A stretch of DNA of 64,000 nt, taken from assembly GCA_000231825.2 (NCBI GenBank), contig JH720309.1, forward strand, positions 389,035 through 453,034, given 5' to 3'. Numbering within the stretch: position 1 is the stretch's first letter; each line of letters opens with the position of its first letter. The translations under genes and the position numbers were made by a program. Of the stretch, positions 26,401-39,115 are shown piece by piece. The notes under the pieces are model-generated. The model made no database searches. It worked only from the letters and a program-made list of their open reading frames with translations, and was not told where the DNA came from. Source of the stretch: Tetrahymena elliotti 4EA (Eukaryota; Ciliophora; Oligohymenophorea; Hymenostomatida; Tetrahymenidae).

Positions 26401-26789
26401 GTCAAGAAAGTAACTCGAAATTATTTTCTAATCTGAGTTATTTGATAGATAATTTTGCTGAAACAAATAAGAAGGAAAATGTTTAGTCTTCATAAATAAA
26501 ATAATTAGCAAATAGTTTAAAACTTTTAAATTCACTTTTTTTTCAAAATAATACTGATTATGGGAAGAATTCAATTAGTAATTAATAATTAACCAACTTT
26601 AATAACATTCATTAAATAAATGTTAAAAATATACCAATTTTTTATGAGAATTTAATAGAATATTCATTCGATTAGTAAAAAGACTTTCAAAATTATTTCC
26701 CATAATGGAATCTAAAAGATGTTATCTAGAAAATTTAAAAATATACAAGAAAAAGATTTAGAAGAGCTTAAAAGAGTATTTTATTTTGA
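23431..26789 (+). CDS. Cyclic-nucleotide-gated-type cation channel with zinc knuckle, copy A
   Basis: Four exons: 23431-24884, 25116-25411, 25464-26197, 26247-26789 (intron phases 2, 1, 0), 1008 residues. The N-terminus has the array signature (GEAIKSKDMEVLRRKKFQED). Six hydrophobic segments follow, S1 as YTKLIIALINIIYLFLFSIF, S5 as FFIGHIIACMWYIIGY, and S6 after a pore loop YWSLTLMSTGSNSC. The filter has TGSN where K+ channels have GYGD. After S6 comes a C-linker (KELQAKVNLYLQQYYQNNFL) and a cyclic-nucleotide-binding-like domain without the usual phosphate-binding Arg motif. At 25733-25774 lies a perfect C-x2-C-x4-H-x4-C knuckle (CSLCNSYSHLENNC), then an acidic Ser/Asp patch and Ser-rich tail ending in a basic KKxxRRxxxS-like stretch. 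Most divergent member of the array; appears intact. Confidence 0.88.
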
Positions 26790-29690
26790 GCTATTTAACT
26801 TAATGTTTTAATGTTAATAAAAATATTTACGATTATAAAGTTCAATTGATATTACAAAAAATAAACAAATATTTTCTTACTCAACTATTGATTTACATCT
26901 TAATTTATTTAATATCACTGTAAGTTAAAAGAATTTAAAAAAAATTAATTTTTTAAAAATTTAAATTAGATAGTTTTTAAAAATTTATAATTTAATCGAA
27001 AGTTATTTGACATTAAATAAATTTCATAATTTGTTAACCAAAAAATTTAGGTAAAAAGCATTTTAATTAAAATTTTGAAATTTCAAAGTATTTGAGGTCT
27101 TTAATTAGCATTTTGTTAAACTAGTATGTACTTAATTAAAATAACATTAAGTAAATAACCAACAGTAATTAAAAAAATAAAAAGTAAAAAATTTCTTAAT
27201 TAGCATGATCCCCTATTTGTAAAATAGTTTTATAAATTATGAATAAAAGGCTAAATTTTGTTTAGATCACAAATATGGCAAAACTGATTTATCAAAATAC
27301 TGAAAAATTTTTGAGAATCTAGATGACTTATTTTTCAAAAGTGAGAAAAGTGAGGAAAATAAATTAAAAACAAAAAATTTTTTTGGAAAAATAAGTTGTT
27401 AATTATAATTATGAAATTTAATTATAATATCCTCCGCTGTGTGCCTTTTAATTAATTCTTACTGCATAAGTAATAATATTTTTGAATAAAAGGCAGAACT
27501 CAACCTTAATCCATCTAAAGTAAGATTTGCTAAATAAGCTTTGAAATTTATTTTACCATTTTCTAAAACTAGGTTGTTTGACATTCTAACTTATCTAAGT
27601 TACCAACAACACTAAATTTATCATTTTTGTTTGACAATTTTGCTAAAAAGAGAAAATATAAAGGCTAATTAATTTTATATTGTAATTAATCAGAAGCATA
27701 TATGAATTTTAGTTTTGTTTGAAGAATTTATCTCCATCCAAAAAAATTATCTTTTTCAATTTAAATCCAAATTATTTTTTTACTAATATCAATAATAATC
27801 ACCCATCTAAATTAAATTAACTTAATTTTTATCTATTTTTGAAATTAATTTATTAATAATGTAAATTAAAATTGTAAATAATAATCTATTTATTAAATAA
27901 TATCGATATAATTGATATACCATTCTTCTAACATGTTTGTTATAACATGTAAGCATAGTCTTATCTTTCTAAACCAGTTTAGTAAATTCAATCTTATTTA
28001 ATATTTATTGATGATTATAATCTTTGAATTAGATAACAAAATGTGAAGATGGCTTCTTTGGAAATAACCTTCACTAATTAACTATTTATGACAGCTTTTA
28101 CTATGCACTTTATTTAATCAAAGGAATCAGGTCCATTTTTAAGGATTTTGGAAGGTTATTTATGAACTGAAATTTTAATCATTTCATAAAATTTGAAGAT
28201 TATTTGTTAGAGATGAAGCTTTGTTGAAAATGTTTATATATTACATTTAAATATTAAAGAGTAATTTAAAATTTTTGAAAAAGAGAAAATTGAATTCAGA
28301 AAATAAAATGGAAGTTAATAAATAAATTGACAATTTTAAATTATAAGTCTTTTTCCCTTTAGTTTTTTTAAGATTTCTAACTTTATACAAGAATTAATTC
28401 AATCACTAAAGTTACAGTGTTTCCTCACAAAATCACAAAATAATCAAAGATTATTAAAAATAAATATATGTTTTTGAGTTTACATCTTTTTAAATTGCAA
28501 AAAAAGAAATATAGAAAGTAAATTTCAAGCTAAGTTTTTGTAATAAAAATTTTCAATATTACTTCTAAAAATATAAATAAATATTAATTGATTTAGTCTT
28601 TTTTACATAAAGCAAATAAGTCTTAAATCTGACTTCATTAATATTTTGTCACAAAAAACTTAATATATTAATTCCTTCAATGCAAATTTGAATGATATTA
28701 TCCTAAAATTAATTTAAAAATTGACATTACTTCAATAAAATAACCTCTAAAATTATTTCCTAAAACCTTACATAATTTGTATATTTTAATATTGTAGGTC
28801 GCAATTAATCATATTAAACATCTTATTATTTTAGAAGTAGTTAATGCAAGAAATAGCGATACAAGTTGGAATATTTTTAAAGGATTGGTTTTTTACCAAG
28901 TAGAATTGAATAAAACTGCTTTCATTTTTATTCAAAAATAATTTTAATTTTGATTATTCAAAGAGGCTTTTAATTTTATTTACCTTCTTTATTTTGAAAA
29001 TATTTGATTTAGTAATAACATAAAGAAAAGGACTGCATGATTATGATAATTATTTTAGTGATCATTGAGTGGCTGAAGCTAAAAATGATTGAAAATTTAT
29101 TAAGTTTTTTTACAAAATTTAGGTGTTGTAAGATTTATAAAAATAAGAATTTATTAGTTTTCAGAAACAAAATGCAAATAAATTTTGTTATTTTGCAAAA
29201 GAAATTTACTCATTTTTATGAGTGATAGAACATACATATTCTCTAATATTAAAAATTGTGATTTTTTGTAGTTTTTTAAACCAATTATAAAATTTAATAA
29301 AACATAAATCTACATCAATTTACATTATTAAAATTTTAAATATCATCTTAGATAGAATCTTGGGTTTTGTAGTGATCTTAACAAATATTCTTCACTAATA
29401 AAAATGATACTTAATCTAACATGTGAATTGGAAATTTTTAATTTTCAAATTATACTGAATAAAAAAATTAACAAATAAAATTATATTTTTTAGTTTTTAT
29501 TTTAGTTTATTAACAATTTTTATAGATTCTATTTAGTATTTTTATTCTTAAATATTAATTTGTATCATTTTTATTTATTGATAAATCATTTAATTACAGA
29601 AAGTTAATTTCCTAAAAATCTAATCAAAAAATTTACTTTTTATTAATTAATAAGAAAAAAATAAAGGATTACATTTAATTCTTACTTTAA
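26790..29690. other. Intergenic spacer, partly duplicated at 44.7-46.9 kb
   Basis: About 2.9 kb without a convincing gene. Several short stretches match the spacer upstream of W5 in the same order, for example near 27130 with 44735, and near 28395 with 45770. Plus-strand open frames near 27270 lack coding composition. Confidence 0.5.
27129..28420 (+). repeat. Duplicated non-coding block, left copy
   Basis: Landmarks AACATTAAGTAA (near 27141) and TTCAATCACTAAAGTTACA (near 28397) recur in the same order and orientation near 44752 and 45771, at similar distances upstream of W3 and W5. This marks the shared spacer of a segmental duplication; similarity is patchy, so the copies are old. Confidence 0.55.
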
Positions 29691-31179
29691 ATGTTAAGAA
29701 TTTTTTCTTAGAATTAGTATGTGTAATCATCTTAATTTAGAGTCAGCGTAAAATACCACTTGAATTTTTATTTTAAAGAACAATAATAGGTTACTTAAAA
29801 TTGGGTATTTTCACTTTAAAGCTCTCATATCCTTATAAAACGGAGATTTTATTAGAAGAAAAAGAAATGAATTAAAATAAAAATAAAATTTTACAACATT
29901 TAAGATAAGTAAATTTACTTACATCAAAAGTGTTTGGCATAAAAGAAAAAAATTTTTAAAAAGCAATCATTTTGCTTTGGATGATGATGAATATCAATTT
30001 GCTTCTCTTTATTTTTATCAAATGGGAAAAAGGATTCAATAAGGTTTAGTATTTGATTAAATAATAACTCAATCAAAAAAAATTAAAAGAAAAGTAATTA
30101 AACGCTGTAAATAAATGAGTCAAGATAACAAAAAAGGAAATATTATAATGAGCAATATACTTTACCTTGCTTCAATATACAATAAAGGAAGCTAAAGAAA
30201 TCTCTTAAATAAATGGTTTTAAGATTCTATTAAAAATTATGTATTAGAATCCATAGCTTCTCCTTTACTTGTGAAATACCTTAATTGCAATCATAACAAA
30301 AGAGTTAAAGATTTCATAGAAAAAAACCTAGATAAAACAAAACCCAAATATATGAGCATAATGGAGTTGTATTTCTAATACATTAAAAAATTTGATTTAT
30401 GTTCTGCCTTCAAGGAAAGATTGAATACCATACTCTTAAATCCAATAGATTATTAAGTGCAACAATTTTCACAGACTTATAATAATGAAAAGGCCATACG
30501 CAAATAATTTGTTTGTTATCTAGTACTTCGTTATTTTGAATCATATGATAACTAAGAATTTCCCTCTTTTTATGAATTGTGGAATTTCTGCTTTCCTTAA
30601 GAAATCTAAACAAAGAAAAAACTCTCAAGATTTGATTTGAAAATAGCAAAAACAAAATCTAATCACTTATACAAAAAAAATATTTGCATGCAAGATTCTT
30701 ATTTATCTTCTGATAGTTTATTAAATAGCACTACTTTTGTCTCCCTTCTTCATAAAAATATATCATCTAATTAAGAATCCTCTTCTAATATCAATCATAT
30801 AGCAAAAGAAAGCCATGAATTAACAAATATTTCTTAATAATCTTAATTAAATTACTAAGAAGAATAATTTATAAGAAATAAGGTCACATACTCTTAGAAG
30901 AAACCGATCAATAATCATATATTTGAAGACTATGATGATGATGAAAAATAAGAAGAGTAAGAATAAATACTCTCTTAACAAATTCCTACTTCTGAGTAAA
31001 GAGAAATTTTATTTGATTAGCATAGTTATTTATAGACTGAATCATAATAAACCTAGCAAGACTTAAATTTAATTTATTACTTCCCTTTTTATCAAACTAA
31101 TAATTATTAGATATTTACTTAGCCTTTCTAAAACACCTAATAATCTCTTAATTAAATTAACTCATCTTTCTATTCATGA
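29691..31179 (+). CDS. Family W protein, long form, copy W3 (unknown function)
   Basis: Exon 1 (29691-29747, 19 codons) joins in phase 0 to exon 2 (29779-31179) across a 31-bp GT...AG intron that contains an in-frame TGA, giving 485 residues. The N-terminal extension of about 140 residues (for example NNNRLLKIGYFHFKALISL, then LDDDEYQFASLYFYQMGKRI) is shared with W5 and absent from W1 and W2. The W core follows: RNLLNKWFQDSIKNYVLE, KTKPKYMSIMELYF, NNEKAIRKQFVCYLVLRYFE, FPSFYELWNFCFPQE. The tail is Ser/Gln-rich with an acidic run (EDYDDDEKQEEQEQ). An internal ATG at 30115 opens the same frame, but conservation above it favours the longer form. Function unknown; no known domain recognised. Confidence 0.82.
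29748..29778 (+). other. 31-bp mini-intron in W3
   Basis: Begins GTAAAATACC and ends TTTTAAAG. It holds an in-frame TGA (29761-29763), and removing it joins two conserved coding parts in phase, so it is functionally required. Confidence 0.7.
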
Positions 31180-31741
31180 AAAAAAAAACTTCCTTATCTT
31201 TCCCTTTAACATGTTATCCTTATTCCTTCCTATTAACTTTAATTATATATAATATTTTATCTTTTGTCTAAGTAATTTACTTATGTCATACTTTTTTGCT
31301 TTATTAATTTATCTTAAAAACTAATATCTCCATCCTATTCATTAAGAGAATTGTTTTCTTAATTATTTAGAGCTTCATTTAATTTCTTCTTTTTGATTTG
31401 TTTATTCATTAATGTTTAGAAATGATTAATTTGAGAGTAAGTAAACATGTTAAATTAATTAATAGCTTGTTTATTTTACAAAATAATTACTCTAAAAGTT
31501 CTTTATTTATTTCAAATTTAGTTATTCAGCCTAAACAACTACATCTTTGAAATCGTTTCAAAATATTCAAAGTCAACAATTTAATTAAAAACATTAAAAA
31601 TTTTAATTATAAGCTCTTTACAAATTAGAGGAAGAAAGATAGTTTTTTGAATTTTTAAATAACTAGCTTATATATGTAGAAATACGGGAAGGAGCTCAAA
31701 AATTTTAAGACTCAAGTAACCCTCATCTTTTCTCGACTTTA
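31180..31741. other. Intergenic spacer up to the assembly gap
   Basis: AT-rich sequence downstream of W3; no gene or channel exon recognised before the N run. Confidence 0.5.
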
Positions 31742-32060
31742 NNNNNNNNNNNNNNNNNNNNNNNNNNNNNNNNNNNNNNNNNNNNNNNNNNNNNNNNNNN
31801 NNNNNNNNNNNNNNNNNNNNNNNNNNNNNNNNNNNNNNNNNNNNNNNNNNNNNNNNNNNNNNNNNNNNNNNNNNNNNNNNNNNNNNNNNNNNNNNNNNNN
31901 NNNNNNNNNNNNNNNNNNNNNNNNNNNNNNNNNNNNNNNNNNNNNNNNNNNNNNNNNNNNNNNNNNNNNNNNNNNNNNNNNNNNNNNNNNNNNNNNNNNN
32001 NNNNNNNNNNNNNNNNNNNNNNNNNNNNNNNNNNNNNNNNNNNNNNNNNNNNNNNNNNNN
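31742..32060. other. Assembly gap (319 N)
   Basis: Run of undetermined bases. The true missing length is unknown. The expected first exon of channel copy B is not on either flank and may lie here. Confidence 0.99.
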
Positions 32061-32905
32061 TTACTCCAATTAAATTTTAATATTTGGGGAAATATGTCTA
32101 ATTGTTTTTGTAATCATTTAAAAATATATATAATTTTTAAAATATTTCTGCTATTTTTTGATTTTTGTAAATTAAAGATTAATAATTTTAAAAGCACCAA
32201 GAAATAGTTTAATAATAAATTTTTAAAACAGATAAATTTGTGTTATTAGATCTTAAGAATTAAAAATAAACAATGAAAACCATAAAAAATTTGCATAAAA
32301 AATTATTGGTATTATTTGAAAAAAATATTTATAAATCCCCTTCGAATATCTAGCCACTTCTAAAAAGCTAAAACTCTTAAAACTTTAGATTTAAGTGAGG
32401 ACTTGATCTGTGAAGATGCTGAGCTTGATTTCATACAGAAAACTATTAAAATAGGTCTAGTATTTTCTGGCTTTTTCAAAGTGGCTCACTCAGACCTCGT
32501 ATTTTCTTATATTTTGTGATGATTGTGGTGAGAAATGATTTTTAAATTTTATTACGAGAGAGCAAGACATCATATTTCTGTAAATATTCAGACTCTTTAC
32601 AATTTGGTTGCAAGCCATCAGTTTTTTCGATGAAAGATAGAACTAGATTATATTGTAAATTTATTTGATATCAAAAATGAAAAAAATGACTTTATTTAAT
32701 TTCTCAAAAGGGTAATTTAATAACCAATAAATTATTTTTTGAACAATTTTTTATTTTAATTAAAAATTGTATTTTTTTTCAAAAAATTAGAAATAAATTG
32801 AATTATAAACCCATTTTAAAACTACCAAGAGTACTAAAATTTTCAAAAAAAAATATGGTTGATATTATTGAAATAGATGCAATTAAAAACATTTTATTTA
32901 AATAG
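32061..32905. other. Spacer after the gap with a less AT-rich island
   Basis: The stretch at about 32335-32620 is clearly less AT-rich than its surroundings and holds short open frames on both strands, but none matches a channel, W gene or known motif. It could be a gene remnant. No pore or helix coding sequence is present, although copy B would need an exon in this position. Confidence 0.4.
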
Positions 32906-34643
32906 GGAGTTATCAGCACAAGTAAACTTATACCTCTAATTCTACTATCAAAATAACTTTTTTGAAGAACAACAAAGTAATTTATTCGTATTAAATAAGC
33001 TTCCAGCCGATTTGTAAGAAAGCTTAAAGAGAGAATAGTTTACAAGCTATTTGCATTAAATACATACTATATTTAACAAAATATTTAGTATTTTAACTCT
33101 AATGGATCTTACTTTATTTATGAAAGAAGAGTTTTATTACCCAAATCAAAAGATTAGCTTAAATGGTGATCAACCTTTGATTTTTATAACCTAAGGCAAA
33201 TGTAAAATTTTTTCTTACTACAAATTTAATTTGTAAGATTCAAATAACAAAAATAGTAATATTCTTTTAAAATGATGAAGAAGAGATAGAAAATAAGCTA
33301 AGTAACAATTAAAAGCTAAATGCAGGTAAACATTTTGGACTTGTTGATTTTATATCTGGAATCTCTTCTAATAGGGTTGCGAAATCTAATTCATTCGCTA
33401 AAATTGTAAGGATAAACAGAGCAGATTTTCAAAAAATTATTAAAAAAAACTACTAAGAATACGAAAAGTTTTGCTAGTTAAAAGATAAAATTTAATTTTA
33501 CTCAGATTTTAAGGATATTAATTTATAATGCAAAATTTGCAACTCTTATTATCATGATGAGAAAAATTGTGAACTTATGAGCATAAACAGAAAATAGATT
33601 TACTATAAATAAAAATCTAAATATTAAGATAAATAAAAAAGAAACCAATTTAATAGAAAAAGTGGAAAAAATCACAACCCATTACTTATAAAAGATTTTA
33701 AAAATGAAGCTTAAAAGTATATTCGCGACATTAAAAAATTTAAAAAAACTGATACTATTGAACTATTAGATTTAACGATAAGTGAAACTGATGACTCATT
33801 GCCTGAAGAAAGCTCTTCTAAAATAAAAATATAATCATCTTAAGAGGAGCCATAATAAGAGTTTGAATCCTCAAAATTGTCTTAAGGAACTACATAATAA
33901 AAGATAAGAAAGAAAAGCACATTAGGAAAAAAACAATCTAATAAACAGTTATTTCAAGATTTTTAGTAAATAAAAAACAATTTAATTATTTTAGATATAA
34001 ATATTAAATTATTTTAAATAATTAGGATTATTAAAAAGGTTATGATCTAATTTAAATTCCTAAGTGTGATCATTCCTCTGAAAAGTAAATTTTGCAGGAT
34101 AAAGAACCCTTCTAGTAATAATCATAAACAATTTTAAATGAAAACCTTAAAGTCACTTTCATAGATTTTGAGAATAAGAATAGAAATCAACAGGATGATT
34201 AAACTAATAGTTAAAATTTTACAAATAAAAAATAGAGATTTTTAATTCTTTTCAAAGATAATTCAAACTAAAGTTAAAAATATTAATCTAGATTGAGTTG
34301 CATTGTTGAAAATTCTTAGCAAAATAGTCAAAAATAATTGTTTTAGAAATAGTTTGAAAGTTCTTTTAAAATTATGAGCTAAATATTTTAAAATAACAAT
34401 GCCACAAGTAGTACTAATAACAATATAAACATTTTCAAAAAATTTTAAGACATCTAGACAATCATTCAAAAAAGAGAGAGCTTTTAATAAATATAATTAA
34501 TGGATAATGAATTTGATTAGCAAAAAGATTTTGAAAGCTATTTTGTGTTGGGGAATTTCAAAGAGATTCTATTTAAGATGTAAAAATAATAAAAAAAAAT
34601 TAAAAGAGCTGATAGAAGTTTTTATATTTCATAAAAAAGTTGA
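32906..34643 (+). CDS. Channel copy B, 5' truncated (cytosolic C-terminal half only)
   Basis: Begins at a normal acceptor (AAATAG at 32900-32905) with the standard 296-nt exon 2 (32906-33201, C-linker and start of the nucleotide-binding-like domain), then exon 3 from 33257 and, after a 29-bp intron at 33966-33994, exon 4 to TGA 34641-34643. The frame is intact throughout. The zinc knuckle CKICNSYYHDEKNC is present. The C-terminus (KIKRADRSFYISQKS) matches copy E, not C/D/F, so B and E form a subgroup. No sequence for the six membrane helices exists in the 845 bases between the gap and exon 2. Either that exon is in the gap or it was lost and B is a pseudogene. Confidence 0.8.
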
Positions 34644-35223
34644 AATTTTTATTAATTAAAGCTGGCTCATTTAACTAATTATTATCATAATATAATTACT
34701 CAAATAATTTGAATTATAAAATATTTATAAGTTAGAAAAAATCAATGGCTTTGATTTTGAGTAGATCTTGCTAAACAGTGCCTCTCTTTCTTTGTATTAT
34801 TTTTTACTATTTTTATACTATTTAATTAGTATTTTAACTTACATATTTTATGAATTCATTATTAAAATTGTAATGATAAATTGAAATATCTTAAAAGATT
34901 TATGAATTCAAAATAATTTATTAATTTAGATAATTCCTAGTATTTTAGTTTTAAACAAAATTAAAAAAGATTTTTCTATCATATTTTTGTTTTCTTTTTC
35001 ATTCAAGTTATTAATTTTATTGTTTCTTACAAAAATTGTTTACTTTGATTTCTAATTTTTTGTTATATTTTCAAACAAAATAATTTCATTTTAGCTGAGA
35101 GCTTGAAGTTATATTTTATTAATTAAATCAGTAAAAATAAAGCAATTAACATTTAAAAAAAATTAAAGCTCTTAAAGGAGAAAGAGTAAATCTGGTTTCT
35201 TATAATATTAGTAATAAATAAAA
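34644..35223. other. Intergenic spacer between channel copies B and C
   Basis: AT-rich; presumed promoter of copy C. Nothing else seen. Confidence 0.5.
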
Positions 35224-38200
35224 ATGTCTATATAAGATATTCAGATTGATAGTACTCGCTAAAATTAAGATGAAGCTATTAAATCAAAAGAATGGGAGCA
35301 AGTCAGAAATAAAAAATTTTAAGAAGAAGAATTTTTATGGAATGACTCACAATTCAATATCAATGCATAGAAAGAGCATAAAAAAACTCTATAAAATATA
35401 TAAATATAACTAAATTAGAGCAATTTATAAATGTTTGATAGCGAAGTCGATCATTCGTAAAAATAAAATTCTAAATTTAAGAGTGCGAATAGCCGTAGAT
35501 TTTAGTATATTTCAAAATATACTACTAGTAGAACAAAAACTAATGAATTAGATTCTTTAAATATAAATGATATATCACTTATGAATTAAGCATAAGAATT
35601 TGTGGGACTAAAAGACTTGAGGATTTGTTCTTAAATTTGTAAGCCCCCTCAAGATTTAAAAACAAACAACAGATCTTCCTTGGGAGGGAATAAATCTAAG
35701 ATTATGGTCTTCATTACAAAATTAAAGATGAGGTTAAAAAATTATATATTGTACAATAACAAACTTAAAAAATTTAGATCACTAAACAGTGATATTCGTG
35801 TTACTATAAATGATTATAGTGACCTTTCAAGTAAAACAGGATTCTATTTGAAATTAACTCTTGTTTGGCTAAACATAATTTATTTGATTTTATTCTCAAT
35901 CTTTATTGTCTTTTAAGTGAAAGACAGTTTCTCTGAAAAAGTTTTCTAAGTGATTAATTTTGTTTGGATAGTTGATTTAACTTTCAATTTTAATTGCTAA
36001 ATTCAACAAGACACAGAAATTATAAGAAAAACTTTCTTTTTTTATGTGAAAAAAAGATTCTTATTTGACTTTATTCCTTTGATTTTGAATTCTCAATTAC
36101 AATTGAGCTCATCAACTCTTCTATTTTAAATGTTTCAGTTTGTTAAATTAGTTAATATTAACCATGATTTGAAATATATTTAATTACAACTATGTATGAG
36201 AGTCTAAAAGCATTACATAATTCAATTGATGAATCTTATTTTTGGATTATTTTTCATAGGCCACATCATCGCATGTCTATGGTATTTGATTGGATACTTA
36301 GAAACCAATTTCTTGGAGGATGAAAATTCCTGGCTGAATAGTGATCTTTATAAAAATTCTAGCTGGTAGTCAATTTATTTTTCATCTCTTTACTGGTCTT
36401 TGACTCTTATGGCTACTGGATCAAATATTAGCTTAGGTAACTTAGAAATAATGTTCACAACTATTATTATGCTTTTCACAAGTATTTGTTTTGGATATTT
36501 AATAACAATTATTGGAGATATTTTAACAGAAATGAACTCAAAAGAGCTAAAAAGTAAGCAAGATATGAATTTGATCAATAATTACATGCGTTAGGCTAAC
36601 ATATCAAAGTAAATTTATTTATTCCAAAAAACAATAATTACAATCCATTATTTTGAAGAATTCTGATTAAAAATAATTATTTATTTATTTTAAATTTCTT
36701 TAACCTTTTTGGAGTTCGAAAATAAGTTAATTTGAAGCTTTTAAAAAATTCAAGAGTTTTAATTTTCTAGCTCATAAAATATAATAGATAAGGTTGTTAA
36801 GAACCCAATCGACTATTTTAATGGTTGGATTAATTTTAATTATTTCAAAATACAAAAATATGTATTGTTTTAATGACATATTTTCAATCTTAATTTTTAA
36901 ATAACTATACACTATATGAAAAAGGGAACTTTAAGCAAATGTAAATCTATATATGTAGCAATACAATCAAAATAATTTCTAAGAAGAGCAATAAAATAAG
37001 TTACAAGTAATAAGTAAATTATCTGATGATCTTTAAGAAAATTTGAAGAGAGAACAATACAAAGATATCATACCAAAAATTCATACGCTGTTCAATAAAA
37101 AAATAAATATAAAAGCTCTTTAAGATCTAACTCTTTATTTTGAGGAGGAATTTTACTTACCAGACTAGAAACTCAAATTTGAAAATAACTAGTACCTCAT
37201 TTTTATTATAAAAGGAGAGCGTAATTTTAATTTGATTTATTATTTATTTAGTTTACTTTGTAAATTGTAAAAAGTGGAGATTTATGATTGTAAATTGGAA
37301 AAAGAAAATGTAAAAAATTTCTGTAATAAAAAGAAGTTAGGAATTGGATAAATTTTTGGAATAATAGATTTTATCACAGGAATATCCTCAAATCATATAG
37401 TTAAATCAAGCAAATTTACATAAATTGTGAAAATAAATAGAACAGATTTTATCAGTATTATTAAGTAGAGTGAGTTGGAGTATTAAAAATTTTGTGAAAT
37501 AAGAGATAAAATATTATTTTATTCAAATTTGTATGATCTTAATATCTCTTGTAAGTTTTGTGATTCTCATTTTCACTAAGATTTGAATTGTAATTAGGTT
37601 AATGTAGATAAAAAATCAAACTATTATAAATAGAGAGTAAATCAATAAGAGACTTAAAGCAGAGTTTGCTATTAAAGAAAAAAGATTAAAAATATTAATC
37701 CACTATATATTTAGTTTATCATCAATTAGCATGCATAAGTACTAATTGGTGATTTTAAAAAAGAAAAGAACTTTGATTTTTTAGAATAGCTTAACATTAC
37801 ACTAAGTGAGTCAGAAGCAACATCTTCTGATTAAAATACAGAAAACTAGGATTAATCTTAAAAGGAGATTGAATTTTAAAAAAGTTCTTTAAATAATATC
37901 TCAAATAAAAATGATATTCCATTAAGAAATTAAAGTATTTTTGCAAAAAATAAGTAATCTATTAAAGAATTGGAAGTAAAAAAATATGTTTATTCTTATT
38001 TCTTACTAAATATAAATGAATTTAATTTAAAATAGGACCACTAAAAAGAAGGAGATTCCAATACAGCATCTTTTTAAGAATAAAGTATTGATAAACTGAA
38101 TCTTAATGGTATAGAAACGTTACAAAATTCCTTAACCATGGTGAGTGAAAACTAAAGAGTAACTTTTAAAGATATTGATAAAATTAATAAGGAAATAGCA

Positions 38201-38676
38201 GAAAGTAGAAAGCTTTCTGAAGAAAGAGTTGATAGCTAAAATGCAATCAATCCAAATAGGAAATTACTATATTAAGCACCAAGGAAAAGCATCAAGAATG
38301 CAAGTTAGAAATTTATATCTAGATTATCATGTTACTATGATAATTAAGATAATAATTAGAAAGAAAATTTAAAACAATCAATTAATAAATTGGTGGATAA
38401 CTTCAAATTGCTTAATTAAGCTATAAACAACTCTTACAACTAACGAAAAAATTCAATTTACAACTTTAATCAAATTTAAGAATTTAAGAAAATAGTAATA
38501 AACCTGAAAAATATAGCTTAAGTTAAATGATGTTTTATGATTTTGATTAGATTAGAGATTATTTATGCTACTTTCCCTCAGGAAATTCAAAGGAAGTTAT
38601 TTTAAAATAAAAAAACTTTATTCAGAAAAAATTTAGAAGAACAAATGTTGGCTTTTTATTTTAAAATAAATTATGA
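35224..38676 (+). CDS. Cyclic-nucleotide-gated-type cation channel, copy C, frameshift near 3' end
   Basis: Exons 35224-36608, 36925-37220, 37275-37975 and 38036 onward. All main parts are present: N-terminal array signature, S1 (KLTLVWLNIIYLILFSIFIV), S5, pore loop YWSLTLMATGSNIS, S6, C-linker, binding-like domain and knuckle CKFCDSHFHQDLNC. A deletion of about 36 codons precedes S1 relative to D and F. Near 38482 the sequence reads GAATTTAAG where copy F reads GAAGTTTAAG: one base is missing, so the natural frame stops at TGA 38528-38530 (958 residues) and loses the conserved end (MMFYDFD ... KKFRRTNVGFLF), which is still readable in the shifted frame to TGA 38674-38676. Sequencing error or recent mutation are both possible. 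Confidence 0.82.
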
Positions 38677-39115
38677 TTTTACTTACTAAAAAATATTTTT
38701 TTTATGTATTCTATTTCAATTTTATTTTATGATTTACTTTTTTCATATAAAAATTAATTTAATAAAATACCCTTTTACTTGGAGATTAAAAAAATTGTTG
38801 CATTACTTATTATCTAACATAAAAAAAGCAATTATTAAAAAGGCTAATCTTGAATTTGATTGAGCAGAGACATTATAAATTATTTAGATATACTTTAAGA
38901 AAAAATTGTTATTAAAATCAACCAGATCAATTTCCTTTATATAATTTTTCAATTGTTAATAAATTAAAAGTAAAAGTTACAAATAGGATAAGAAATAAAA
39001 CAAAACAGTTCAAAAAGAAAATTCAAAAAAAAGTTTGATAAAACAAATAAATAAAACTTATAATATAAATAAATATTAATAACTATATAAACTATTAAAA
39101 ATACCATCAAAAGGT
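38677..39115. other. Intergenic spacer between channel copies C and D
   Basis: AT-rich, nothing recognised apart from presumed untranslated regions and promoter. Confidence 0.5.

Noticed and set aside
27270..27530. Long plus-strand open frame in the spacer
   Set aside because: Low-complexity Lys/Asn/Leu/Gln composition, not conserved in the duplicated spacer near 45 kb.
30410..30655. Minus-strand open frame
   Set aside because: Lies inside the conserved core of W3; the plus-strand reading is conserved across five paralogues.
36390..36578. Minus-strand open frame (and a similar one at 52049-52276)
   Set aside because: Both are antisense to the pore/S6 region of channel copies; they recur only because the plus strand is conserved.
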